Below, one piece after another: positions 33,977 through 45,443 of a stretch of DNA of 64,000 nt (position 1 is its first letter; every line of letters starts with the position of its first letter). Source of the stretch: Ectobius pallidus (Eukaryota > Arthropoda > Insecta > Blattodea > Ectobiidae); contig CAXKWD010000006.1 of NCBI GenBank assembly GCA_964059195.1, positions 69,147,073 through 69,211,072 of the forward strand, given 5' to 3'. A program made the position numbers and the translations under genes. The notes beneath the pieces are model-generated. The model was not told where the DNA came from. It saw only the letters and a program-made list of their open reading frames with translations, and ran no database searches.

Positions 33977-35210
33977 ATTTAAGATATAGGCGAGTGTTTG
34001 TAGATTAAGTGGCTATTAAATTATGTTGTGGCTTGTGTATGTTTTATGATTTAGCGTTATAAGTGTTATGTTTGTCAGTTGGTGTTTGCTACTCGCACCA
34101 TGAAATATTAAAGGTATTTATGGCTTGGTATTTAAGTAGGGTATTTATGTATTGTTGTGATGGGGATTCCAATTGTGCACGAATAAATGTTTGTGGTGAA
34201 TTTTTTGCTCGTCCTTTGCACTCCTGTTCGGTGAATTCCGGTGATGCGGGGTCTGTTTCGTTCTCCTCCTGATTAAGTTACTACTACTAGGCCTATATTA
34301 AAATTAAGGCTGACTCATACAAATATAATAAAACAAAAGCAAAAAAAAATAACCAAAAAAAAAAAAGGGGAACCAATAATTCAACAAAGAATAACAAGAG
34401 ATGAGACAAATTTGGTATCCATTATAAGAAGAATGTTTACCCTGCTACTATCTGGAATCACTATTATCTACTGACATTTATGGCTGAAGTCGACTTCAAT
34501 ATCATGGTATTAAGGAAAATATGGACATGAGCTCGGCCCTTTTCCTACTACTGTATGTACTCTGGTGCCTGATGGTACTGGTGGTTGCCCTGAGCCTTCT
34601 GCATCTTGATTGTGTGCTGTTATTGTTGGAGCATGTGCCCTGAATGCTGTGTCTTCTGTTCCTCGTGCTCCTGGGTGCATCGTGTAGGCCTGCACGTCGT
34701 TCCCGGCTGGGCTGGCTCATGGGGAAACGTACCCCAGCTTGTTTTTGTCACCTGTGTGGGTGGCCGGAGCCACTCCTTCCTGCACTTCTTGGTTATCTGT
34801 GAGCAGAGTACTACGCAATATAGCATCTCTATTCAAGATATATGTAATGGTGGTGTGAGTGTTTTTGACCAGTTGTTATTGGTCGAAGGTGGTAAGACCC
34901 CTCAAGTGATATGTGCTCACTCCTTTCCTCTTATTTTGAGGCTCTTGTGCATCGTTTTCATCTCAAGTCTTATATATTAGAAGAATGAAGAATGTGATAA
35001 CCAAGTTAGGAATTATAGTGAAGAATGGAGTCTTATTATCTACACCTTATATAGATTAATGGTGTAGGCCTTTGGCCGTGGTTAACATTGAACTCAACGT
35101 ATGGACTATTCCAATGGCTCTAAATTATGTAAAATTTGTTTTATGCTATTGAATGACTCTTGATGTACTATAAAAGTTTTCAGGTTCTACAATGCATGCT
35201 TGTCAGATAA
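33977..35210 (+). other. Long 3' untranslated region, no env
   Basis: About 1.2 kb without a convincing gene. It includes an A-rich tract ending AAAAAAAGGGG (about 34,355-34,370) that resembles a polypurine tract, and a less AT-rich stretch at 34,550-34,830. The 124-codon frame at 34,606-34,980 lacks a signal peptide, glycoprotein pattern and anchor. Confidence 0.6.
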
Positions 35211-35216
35211 TTTATT

Positions 35217-35251
<35 letters not shown>

Positions 35252-35650
35252 TTACAAGAGATATTACAAGAGGTATTACATTTAGTAATACACCCGAATG
35301 AGCAAGACTGCTCGTGCTCGGGTGCCGTTTCAAAAATATCAAAGTGAAGAAAGAGGAGAGACAAAGAAATAGAGTGTATAATGTGCTTAACTAAAAAAGA
35401 AAGTAAAACAAAAACATTAAACATAAATACATAAATACATAAAAGGAGTGAAACAAAAATTACTTAAAAGCTAAAAAATTTCAATCTTTTGTATTCACAT
35501 TTTTCAACTTGACTGAATCTACCTGACTTGAGTGTAATATATGTCTAACCTTATAATCTTATTCAATCATGTGTGAAAGTGAAAGACTGGTTGATTCTTA
35601 AGATTTCAAGAGTATAAGGGTATTTTGGTATAAGGTATAGTTCTCTTAGG
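35211..35650 (-). mobile_element. LINE 3' end inserted in the retrotransposon's 3' UTR
   Basis: Read on the minus strand, the segment ends in a (TAAA)n tail (35,253-35,211). The tail is preceded by a hairpin made of CACCCGAATGAGC and GCTCGGGTG (about 35,290-35,322). A similar hairpin occurs in the LINE fragment near 7,692. Only 3' UTR and perhaps the last codons are present. The 5' limit is approximate. Confidence 0.55.
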
Positions 35651-35786
35651 GTGTAGTATTTGCATATGTTGTGTATTTATGGTTATGTAACTATACTTTG
35701 TTTATGTCTTTATATGATCTAGTACTTGTGATTTTCATCTGGCATTGTAGGCGATACCTTTCTTGTCCGGCCTTCCCTTTCTTTTT

Positions 35787-35802
35787 TTCGCAGAGGGGAG
35801 GC
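35787..35802 (+). promoter_or_regulatory. Polypurine tract before 3' LTR
   Basis: TTCGCAGAGGGGAGGC abuts the 3' LTR start TGTGAC. A purine run at this place is the primer for plus-strand DNA synthesis in LTR elements. Confidence 0.85.
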
Positions 35803-38800
35803 TGTGACATACGTCATGTTATGACGTGTTTAGTCACTTTAGTTCACTCTTTCTCTCTCCGCTTGCTGTCCTTTCTGCGCATGCTCGGTGCGTGGTTTTT
35901 GTCTGTGTTGCGTCGGCCATTCCGGCTGACGAGTTAGTCTCTCTTAGCCTTCAGAACAGAATTGTGCCTAGTAGTGTTTGTGGAGAATCTTCTACGATGT
36001 CTGGCCTCGCTATCCGGATTTGCCTTCCAGGTATGTGCACGGGACGGGTTAGCAATTTATAACGTAATTCACCATTCTATATTCGTGCACTTAATTGTGG
36101 AATCTCCACTAAGTTATGATATTGCCAAGCCATTTAAGTTCATAACCATTGCCATTTATCTTATGTCTATTATGCCACGATGAAAGTCACATTTGCTAAA
36201 GTTAGGGAAGAAATCTCGCCAAGTGGTATAGGGTTTAAGTCATGAGAATAATTACGTTTGTCCTAATTCAGTTGCCTGAAATAAGAGACGTTGTCATATC
36301 TCGTGATGTTGCGGCGTCATGTCTGCAGCCATTGTACCTACCCCTCTAAGCAAGTATTGCTGGAACTACTCTAGTCCCTTCTGAGTGAATTTTGTATAGC
36401 GAGATTATTTAGTGTCGAGATATTAACGACACGAGTATCTAAAACTATCCCTTAATTAATAGATGTATAGTCTATGAACTCTTGCAAAATGGGCTATTTA
36501 TCTTGAAGGTCATGCCCCTGTTCTAGAACTTGCTAGTAATACTAAATTTATATATAATCGCTATGAACGGATAGGCAGTTTATATTATTATTCATGCTAT
36601 TTTAATATTTTCCAGTACTGCAAGTTGTATTTGACAAATTATTCAAGGAAGTAATTGAAAAAATTGTGAGGCTTCAGTTGTATATTATTGGCCAGATTCT
36701 TATGAATTATCTTAGCCAAGTTCCCCTTGAAAATAATTTATTCAGCCTGTCAGAGCTGTAGTAACTTACCCAGTTAGATTATTATTCATGCTAATTTAAT
36801 ATTTTCCAGTATTGTAAGTTGTATTTGACAAATTATTCAAGAAGTAATTAAAAAAAAATTGTGAGGCTTCAGTTGTATATTATTGGCCAGATTCTTATGA
36901 ATTATCTTAGCCAAGTTCCCTTTGAAAATAATTTATTCAGCCTGTCAGAGCTGTAGTAACTTACCTAGTTAGATTATTATTCATGCTAATTTAATATTTT
37001 CCAGTATTGTAAGTTGTATTTGACAAATTATTCAAAGAAGTAATTAAAAAAAAAAAATTGTGAGGCTTCAGTTGTATATTATTGGCCAGATTCTTATGAA
37101 TTATCTTAGCCAAGTTCCCTTTGAAAATAATTTATTCAGCCTGTCAGGGGTGTAGTAACTGTTAACCAGTTAGATTATTATTCATGCTAACTTAACATTT
37201 TTCAGTACTGTAAGTGGTATTTGAAAAATTATTCAAAGAAGTAATTGTAAAAATTGTGAGGCTTCACTTGTATATTATTGGCCACATTCTTATGAATTAT
37301 CTTAGCCAAGTTCCCTTTGAAAATAATTTATTCAGGCTGTCAGGGCTGTAGTAACTGTTACCCAGTTAGATTATTATTCATGCTAACTTAACATTTTTCA
37401 GTACTGTAAGTTGTATTTGAAAAATTATTCAAAGAAGTAATTGTAAAATTTGTGAGACTTCATTTGCATATTACTGGGCTGATGCTTAAGAATTATCTTA
37501 GGCAAGTTCCCTTTGAAAATAATTTACTCATGTATTTAGTGCTGTAGTAACTGTCGCCCAGTTAGATTATTATTCATGCTAATTTAATATTTTCCAGTAC
37601 TGTAAGTTGTATTTGACAAATTATTCAAAGAAGTAATTGTAAAAATTGTGAGGCTTCAGTTGTATATTATTGGCCAGATTCTTATGAATTATCTTAGCCA
37701 AGTCCCCTTTGAAAATAATTTATTCAGCCTGTCAGAGCTGTAGTAACTTACCCAGTTAGATTATTATTTATGCTATTTTAATATTTTCCAGTACAGTAAG
37801 CTGTATTTGACAAATTATTCAAAGAAGTAATTGAAAAAATTGTGAGGCTTCAGTTGTATATTATTGGCCAGATTCTTATGAATTATCTTAGCCAAGTTTC
37901 CTTTGAAAATAATTTATTCAGCCTGTCAGGGGTGTAGTAACTGTTAACCAGTTAGATTATTATTCATGCTAACTTAACATTTTTCAGTACTGTAAGTGGT
38001 ATTTGAAAAATTATTCAAAGAAGTAATTGTAAAATTTGTGTGACTTCATTTTCATATTACTGGCCTGATGCTTAGGAATTATCTTAGCCAAGTTCCTTTG
38101 AAAATAATTTATTCAGCCTGTCAGGGCTGTAGTAACTGTTACCCAGTTAGATTATTATTCATGCTAACTTAACATTTTTCAGTACTGTAAGTTGTATTTG
38201 AAAAATTATTCAAAGAAGTAATTGTAAAATTTGTGAGACTTCATTTGCATATTACTGGGCTGATGCTTAAGAATTATCTTAGCCAAGTTCCCTTTGAAAA
38301 TAATTTACTCATGCATTTAGTGCTGTAGTAACTGTTACCCAGTTAGATTATTATTCATGCTAACTTAACATTTTTCAGTACTGTAAGTTGTATTTGAAAA
38401 ATTATTCAAAGAAGTAATTGTAAAATTTGTGAGACTTCATTTGCATATTACTGGGCTGATGCTTAAGAATTATCTTAGCCAAGTTCCCTTTGAAAATAAT
38501 TTACTCATGAATTTAGTGCTGTAGTAACTGTTACCCAGTTAGATTATTATTCATGCTAATTTAATATTTTCCAGTACTGTAAGCTGTATCAGAAAAATTA
38601 TTCAAAGGAGTAATTGTGATATTTGTGTGACTTCATTTGTATATTATTGCCCAGATTCTTAGGAATTATCTTAGCCAAGTTCCCTCTGAAAATAAAATTA
38701 GTTATGCTCTCAGTGCTGTAGTAACTGTTAGCCAGTTAAACTATTATTCATCCACTTAAACTTATTCCTGTACTGGAAACTGTACTTAACAAATTAGTCT

Positions 38801-39480
38801 TGAGATGTTAGGAAAATTTAGTCTAGCACATATTGCGTGTAAAATTGATTGCTTCTTAACCCCTTATTCAGGATAGCTTTATATTTATTCTCTGAATTAT
38901 CTTATATCTATCTCAGTGTACCCTCCTTTATTTATAGTTACTCTCTAGCCATCTTAGTTAGGATCGAAGGTTATATTCCCTTATGGCATCTATTTATGTG
39001 ATCTGTACCTTTGGAAATGTGTGCTATATTTTGGGAGTAGCAATCAGTATCATTAACTCTCGGATCCTGGATTGCTCTTTAGTGAAGTTGCCCTTAGCTA
39101 TTCATTGGGTTAGATCTTATGTAACGGCTCTTAGAGTTATTTGTCAGGGTTATTCCAGTAGTTGGGTTATGATATGTTAATCGTCAGGTATTTGTGCAGG
39201 ATTATGATATTGTTGCCTTTGAACCAATTGGACGCTGTGATATTTAATGGTTGTATGTTTATTTGTTAATTCTGTTTGAAAATATAGAGATATAGAATGT
39301 TATTCCAGTATACTCTCTCTCTGCAAGATTGTTTCCCAGCACGCTAGGATTTCCTGCTTCCTGTTTCTTTCGGATTCTTATATTTATTATTCTAGTGAGC
39401 CGACACTTATCTTCCAAGCCCTAAGGGCTGTCTCAGGTAGTATCCTTAAAAATCCAACCCAGCACCCGAATGCCGGCTCA
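35803..39480 (+). repeat. 3' LTR (3,678 bp)
   Basis: Identical to the 5' LTR except for one base found by eye (36,677 G against 26,277 C). It ends GCCGGCTCA and is followed by the target duplication AAAT and the rest of the split TIR. Confidence 0.97.
36584..38800 (+). repeat. ~196-bp tandem array in 3' LTR
   Basis: Same order and subtype pattern of about eleven units as in the 5' LTR, shifted by 10,400 bp. Perfect preservation of the unit order in both LTRs shows that the array was copied by reverse transcription without repeat loss. Confidence 0.95.
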
Positions 39481-40017
39481 AAATCTCCTAGATATCTACT
39501 CCTAGCAAACATTGGTCTAACACCATTCGAAAGAGCATAAAATTTCCTGCAAAATGCACTGGTCAAACTTTAATTTACACGTAGTATTACAGGTACTATA
39601 ATACTTGGAATTTTTAAAAAATATATTAAAAGGCGTGTATTCGCCCATTTTATCCATTTATGGCGGTTTATGTAGTCCATTATGCGTTTTAGTTATGAAT
39701 GACTATTCATTATGTATATGTACATGTATTACAAGGTTACCTTTGGGGGTTCAAATTCGATGAACATAAATTTACGACCAGATAACATAGAAAGTTCAAA
39801 ATCCGTTTAAAATTACGTAACTTAGGTGTAAAAAGAATATTTTTGAATTCCTTTTTTTTATGCGAGGTCTACTGTTCACAGTAGCATACTGCCCGTGTAA
39901 GGTAAATAAATCACAGAATTGCTTAATTATAATGTCACTTTGTGACTTTATTCGTATTTAGGTTGAAAGGTGGGAGAAATGAGTCAGCGAACGTTGTGAT
40001 GAACGGAGGGGTCCTGC
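39481..40017 (+). repeat. Left TIR, inner part of the long-TIR element
   Basis: Continues the left arm interrupted at 25,402. It is the reverse complement of about 41,291-41,825, including GAGAAATGAGTCAGC against GCTGACTCATTTCTC near its inner end, with several substitutions and small indels. Confidence 0.92.
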
Positions 40018-40019
40018 AT

Positions 40020-41260
40020 GGCTGATTACTTCCTTGGTTGCAGTAAACTTGTAAAAACTGAAGTGTATTTTTTAAGCTTGGTTCTTTGCAATGAAAAGTT
40101 TTGTTTTTCCATGGTCAAATGGAATTCGGATGGTACCTCAACCACTAAAAGCATGAATAAATAGAAGATACATTGGATCATATTGATATGAGGTTCAGAA
40201 GTGAGCGTCATGTTTGCCACTCCTTCCTGATTTAAGAAGGTGTATGTTTTGGCTTGAATTGGGTATCCCGGACAGGAGTACAAGTATGCCAGTATCTTCA
40301 CCTACAACGACGCTATCCTAAGTGGCTACTTTCGACATAGCCATAGTAACTATAGGCCTAAGCACATCTGCGTCTTCTACTGCCTGTAATACTTGCAAAT
40401 ATTTTCGAAATGTTTTTTCAACATATGTAAGAGACGACTCTTATTACTGTCATTCCCCAAGAACTTATATTGGGAAACAGCAGGGAATGTTTTCTCATAA
40501 AAAATTATATCAGCTGAACTCTATCTTGGAACGGCGAACCCTTTCTGAACTTTTAGTACCTCGTTGATTCACATCATTTTGGTATCCATCAAACACGATA
40601 ATTAATTCCGACTCATATTGCTTCTTAACATAGCTGACGTACCTCTTGCAGATAAACCCAAATGATTCATTGCTTTGCCACAGTACTTTATGAATGACAA
40701 TAACCAACGTACATTTCAGAAACGATATTTGGATATCTAGAGGATTGAAAACTTTGTAATGATTTGGTACCCTTTCATAATCCTTCTTTGCTCAACAAAG
40801 AAGGAGATAGTTCGTAGGTGAAGTACCTCTTCAAGTCTTTGCTATGCAGGTTCTCTGAAACAGTATCAACGCATCAACAGTGGTCACCTGTTTGAAACCA
40901 ATGTTCAAGGTGTTCGTGACATCAGCAAGTGTAATTACTTTATCGTTTCGTTTCAAGTGTAGGCTTTTGAAGTTTTTACCAATCATTTTTGCCATACAGG
41001 TCTTGCCTACTTCTTGGGATCATTGACAATTACCCTGCTTTTCACCTACTAATCCACTGTTTATTAACATTATAGAGTCTGTTATGGGAAACGGATCGTG
41101 CTGAACAAACCATAGCTTCAGTTTCAGTGTATCATCCTTGTCTCGATCCACTCGAGAGGGCCTTGCGTCTACATACTGCTCAGATGACACTGTAATCACT
41201 GCAGTAAGTTTATATGGTATCACAATATATTGCAGATAGACCTTCCCTTGTGTCCACTGT
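40020..41260 (-). pseudogene. Decayed FEN/XPG-like (PIN-fold) nuclease gene of the long-TIR element
   Basis: Minus-strand frames that continue one another across frameshifts and stops fill the element's centre. From the N-terminal side: HDPFPITDSIMLINSGLVGE (about 41,110-41,050); GKTCMAKMIGKNFKSLHLKR and a following VITLADV (about 41,010-40,930); KVLWQSNESFGFICKRYVSY then IVFDGY and TKSSERVRRSK (40,700-40,520); DSVVVGEDTGILVLLSG (about 40,320-40,270); and a degenerate HAFSG...GKTKLF block near 40,130-40,080. I recognise this as a protein type common in arthropod and cnidarian genomes, usually annotated uncharacterised. FDGY with a following RR, and GEDTxxLVLL, resemble the metal-binding Asp blocks of FEN1/XPG nucleases; that link is my inference. 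Several stops and frameshifts show it is dead. Confidence 0.65.
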
Positions 41261-41290
41261 CCGCTAGCCTATTTAAGACCAACAGACCGA

Positions 41291-42013
41291 CAGAACCCCT
41301 CCTCTCATCACAACGTTTGCTGACTCATTTCTCCCACCTTTCAACCTAAATACGAATAAAATCACAAAGTGGCATTATAATTAAGCAATTCTGTGTTTTA
41401 TTTACCTTACACGGGCAGTATGCTACTGTGAACAGTAGACCTCGCTTAAAAAAAAGGAATTGAAAAATAATTTTTTTTACACCTAAGTTACGTAATTTTA
41501 AACGGATTTTAAACTTTCTATGTTATCTGGTCGTAAATTTATGTTCATCGAATTTGACCCCCCCCCCAAAGGTAACCTTGTAATACATGTACATATACAT
41601 AATGAATGGTCATTCATAACTAAAACGCAATAATGGACTACTTAAACCGCCATAAATGGATAAAATTGGCCAATACACGCCTTTTAATATATATTTTTAA
41701 AATTCCAAGTACTATAGTACCTGTAATACTACATGTAAATTAAAGTTTGACCAGTGCATTTTGCAGGAAATTTTATGCTCTTTCCAATGGTGTTAGACCA
41801 ATGTTTGCTAGGAGTAGATATCTAGGAGATTTTTCCGATAAACTGAAAAAAGTGCGAAAATTTCGAGGTTTTTTGCTCACAGAAAGTTGTCCCTAGGGCT
41901 TTCGAGGTCGAAAACTTAGATTTACACTACTCTTACAATACCAAACAATGTAAGAAAGAAAAATCTTTTACCCTAATTAATGCAAGGTGGATTGTATCTA
42001 TATACTGGACTAA
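41291..42013 (-). repeat. Right TIR of the long-TIR element (723 bp)
   Basis: Intact, uninterrupted arm. It preserves the sequence of the retrotransposon's empty target site (GGAGATTTTTCCGATAAAC near 41,826). It contains a C homopolymer at 41,563-41,570 that differs from the other arm. Confidence 0.93.
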
Positions 42014-42489
42014 TTAGAACTGACTAATAACTATATAAGCCATGCTATGCTGAAATAATATTTCAACATGTTATTCATCATTACAAAAAGTTAATATTTC
42101 ACATAGCCTATATTTTTTAAAGCAAGAATATTACGCTACAAGATCCGAAGTCCCCTCGTTTAGACTGAAGAACTTAGAAGGTCTTTGCATTGATCAGTTT
42201 TATGTATAAAACAGTCTGCTCGTGCTTGGTTACATGTCGCTCAGTAAAATAAATTTCCAATACACTTGTGTATCCAATTGTGTTAAATCATCCATCTCAT
42301 ATTCGTTTGTAATTCTTTGTTCTTATAAGGTAGTGTAAAATGATATATAGTGGTTCTTATGTTAATTCTTGATAAAAACACAATCGTATACGCTTAACTT
42401 TGTGTTTTCCGGATCCAGTTCACTCACCAGTATTCATAAATAAAATATAATGCATATACAATCACATTAAACGCATTGATACAAACTGG

Positions 42490-42600
42490 TGGATGCCGTC
42501 ACGGTGGCTCATGCTTAGCGCGTGGGCCTGGCATGCTAGCGGTCCCGAGTTCAAACCCCGGGCCTGGCGGGCGTGTCATTCGTGGAAATTGAAATAATAT
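42490..42600 (+). mobile_element. tRNA-like SINE head
   Basis: An A-box-like GTGGCTCATGCTTAGCGCG and a B box GAGTTCAAACCCC (about 42,549-42,561) at tRNA-like spacing, followed by a short body. There is no plausible acceptor stem or CCA-ready end, so it is not called a tRNA gene. Confidence 0.55.
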
Positions 42601-42609
42601 AAAAATGTA

Positions 42610-44930
42610 CATTGATTAAAAACACAATTTCGATTCGGAAATTTGTGCTTTTATTCTGTTCTGATGTCAGCTTATCTGAGTTATGTTAATTATTGTGCCC
42701 TTGTTATGCACTATTGGTAACATTGATTAGAATCTGGTAACTCATTCATTGATTGTTGAGTCATAGTATGCCGTGATCTTATAGCTGACAGATTTGATTT
42801 TAAATAACGCAGTAAGAAATTAATTATTATTGATATAATTCGTTACATTTTATTATACAAATCCCATATTCGCGCCCAGTCGCAAATCCATTGATAAACT
42901 TGTCATCTCTCGTGGGATTACCAATGATAACTCCTCAATAAGAAATGAAATGCCGAAATGCATATTTATGAATATACATGTCTGAGATCCATCTTAGAAG
43001 AACCGAACTAGCTTTATGCGCAAGTGATTCTTTTATTCATTGTTACCAGCATCGTTTTTGAAGAATTTATGTTATTACGAATGCTGATGTGTGAATTTGA
43101 CATAGGCAAGATAAAGTTAAGGGTGTAAGATTGTGAAAAGGCTCTAACTGTTTTCCTTAAACTATTCAATAATAACTTCTGTTACAATACGTAACCGCAG
43201 ATTTTCTTATGTGAAACTCCTGCGCCTGTTGAGAAGAACGGTTTGTAAAGTGAAAATATGTTTTCAACGTCGCTGAACAGATTTTCTTATGTGAAACTCC
43301 TGCGCCTGTTGAGAAGAACGGTTCGTAAAGTGAAAATATGTTTTCAACGTCGCGTGAAAAGCAACACAGTTCTTCTTCGATGAATTTCTCATCAATATAT
43401 TTTTCTTCACCGGAAAGTTTTCTAGAAATCTGTCAAGAGTGTTTTATAACCCAGGTTTTCCAGTAATTGTATTTGCCGTAAAAAAATAAAATAAAAAACG
43501 GTGATAATTACGTCTAGGAGATGCTAATTTAATTCAAAATAATAAAACAAGGAAGCAAAATCGTTTTCTCTTAGAGTAAGCAAAACAGTCACTATTAAAT
43601 AAAGTTGAAATTGCTTATCAAAGAGTGTCTTAGGAAATATAAAATTTCTGCTTACGCATTTTGCTTAGAAATCCGGGCTAGGTTTATGATTAAGAAGTAA
43701 AAAATTAACCTATGGACTCAACTGGTTACAGGTTGCAATGCTCTACAGAAGTAAAATTTTGAATCTCCATAATAACCCTATATAATATTATCGGAGCAGA
43801 GCAGTCACGGTATCTCCTGTGCATCACGCCACAGTGCACAGCATTCAATGTTGACCTGCATATATGGTAGGACCTATGCTCTGGTACACTTGGGGATATC
43901 TGTTGTGAAACGTTACTTTAACGATTAAAAGCGAATTTGAATGGAACAATTAAATGAGCTCCCTGTCCAGAACGTAATCCCTTTCCAGTTTATGTGTGCA
44001 CTATGTGGCGTAATATGTCTCGCATTCGAGAGGAAGAGAACGACAGAAGTACAGTGGCGTATGATATCCAACAGCTGTAGTCAAGCTTAATTCTTATAAC
44101 TAATATAATTCTTATAACTAGTTATAATGCCTTATAAGGCATTAATCCTTCGCTCCTGAACAGGAAACCGACCTGTGTCCATAGGTTGATGTTTGAGTGC
44201 CAGATTTTCGACAACAAACCAATACGAGTCGGACTTGTCCAGGGCTAGTCTGGACATTAGTTGTGATGCACGACCTCCAGCCAATGAAATGAAATGTTTC
44301 TATACTTCACCCCTTTCACCGCTCACCTAAGCCTGAGGGTTGTTCATTGGTTAATGGATGTCTTCAGACTTGAACTCAAACCAGTAGGAGATTGGTTCAC
44401 CCAGGGCTGGTGTGGAACACAGATGATAAGCAGATTCGATGCCAACTTTAATTAAAGAAAAACACTAGAAGAAACCAGAAGTATCGGAAAATCATCGTGC
44501 ACTCGACTGTACATAAGCTTAGACAACACGATAGAATGGCTAATTTAGTGCGCAGGAGTTTAACCCTTAAGCATGCCTGTCCAGTGTTCAACTTGAGATG
44601 AGTACTTTCATAACAAGGCCCTGGGCATGAAATCAAGTTACATGAACTATTACTTTATATAGATTGCTACTTAGAGAGAGGGAGAGATATATATTATGAG
44701 CTCTAGTTATATTGTTATGGAATTCGTATTCTGTTGGGCACTGGTACAGGATGGTCCATAAAGGAGGTAACCAATAGTCTATATAAAAAATCCCCTTTTA
44801 CTTTTACATGATATAATTTTTTAAAAATTCGTTCATAAAGATTACCACGTTATACTGATATACGGGTATATTAAGGCTGATTTCGTAAGTACCCTCATTC
44901 ATGACAATGACAGTGCAATAGGAAGGATAT
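42610..44930. other. Gene-free DNA
   Basis: Apart from the tandem duplication at 43,198-43,357 nothing is supported. Two loosely similar phrases, CCAGGGCTAGTCTGGAC (44,239) and CCAGGGCTGGTGTGGAAC (44,401), hint at a further old repeat. Confidence 0.5.
43198..43357 (+). repeat. 80-bp tandem duplication
   Basis: Two adjacent copies (43,198-43,277 and 43,278-43,357) beginning CAGATTTTCTTATGTG differ at one internal base (GGTTTGT against GGTTCGT) and at the end. The high identity suggests a recent event. Confidence 0.93.
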
Positions 44931-44934
44931 AATT

Positions 44935-45320
44935 GGTTTAGCCTAGTTGAGAATGGGAGAATGGGCACTCAGAAATAGAAGGGTGATATCTTAAAGAACG
45001 TACGAGTATGTCCCCTATGTGAAGGACATGAAGATACCTTGCATATTTTACCAAACTGCACTGAAACAGAAGTGTAGGTTGAAACATAGAATTAAACGAG
45101 GTATGAAAGTATAAGTGGGTTTGAGTAATTTGTTTTCTCACTTTGTATTTTATGTAAGTTATAACAAGATTTGATGTATCTTAACTATTATCATTACATG
45201 CTGAGACCATGAGGAAAAGTTGTAGACTATCCAAGGGCCACTGAATGTACATGATGTATCTGGATTGTATTGTATCATTATTGCTGTTGAGCTCTGATGC
45301 AATAAACTTTAAGGTACCTT
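44935..45320 (+). pseudogene. LINE C-terminus and 3' UTR fragment
   Basis: At 45,003-45,061 the plus strand encodes VRVCPLCEGHEDTLHILPNC, the Cys/His motif found near the C-terminus of several LINE ORF2 proteins. A frameshifted RMGEWALRNRRVIS precedes it. The same motif ends the larger LINE relic at 54,985-56,210, so they are probably one family. A polyadenylation-like GCAATAAACTTT (about 45,299-45,310) closes the copy. Confidence 0.75.
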
Positions 45321-45443
45321 CATTCCACCATATTTATTTTCTTAGATCTCTCAATCAGCAAACAGCAAGGTAATTAGATGTACGCAGACAGAACTTAGTC
45401 TTCTCCTTTCCATCTAACAGTAAACATAATTATCTATAATTAT

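Larger units (their letters stand above)
25403..39480 (+). mobile_element. Ty3-type LTR retrotransposon with giant LTRs (14,078 bp)
   Basis: Two direct LTRs (25,403-29,080 and 35,803-39,480; 3,678 bp each, exact 10,400-bp offset) start TG and end CA. By eye they differ at a single base (C at 26,277, G at 36,677), so insertion was recent. The target duplication is AAAT (25,399-25,402 and 39,481-39,484; five bases AAAAT if the terminal A is shared). The uninterrupted target is visible in the opposite TIR at about 41,820. The internal part holds a tRNA-primer site, gag, pol in the order PR-RT-RNaseH-IN (diagnostic of Ty3/Gypsy), a long 3' UTR with a LINE tail, and a polypurine tract. No env is recognised. 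Both large frames are open, so it may still be active or mobilisable. Confidence 0.97.
25209..42013. mobile_element. Long-terminal-inverted-repeat DNA element, split by a Ty3 insertion
   Basis: Without the nested retrotransposon (25,403-39,480) this is a 2,727-bp element. Its left arm (25,209-25,402 plus 39,481-40,017) is the reverse complement of its right arm (41,291-42,013) over about 725 bp, with scattered substitutions and small indels. Shared end words are TTAGTCCAGTATATAG and its complement. The central 1.27 kb carries only the decayed nuclease-like gene on the minus strand. No convincing target duplication is seen, and no DDE transposase is recognisable. Superfamily is unknown; MULE-like elements and foldback elements both can have such long TIRs. 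Confidence 0.85.

Noticed and set aside
34606..34980. 124-codon frame downstream of pol as a possible env gene
   Set aside because: No signal peptide, glycosylation or fusion-peptide pattern, or C-terminal anchor; a minus-strand frame of similar quality overlaps it.
42490..42600. Functional tRNA gene
   Set aside because: A- and B-box-like words are present, but no cloverleaf with a paired acceptor stem can be formed convincingly; SINE origin is more likely. The same applies to the other B-box sites at 6.2, 15.6, 23.3, 47.9, 50.6 and 61.2 kb.
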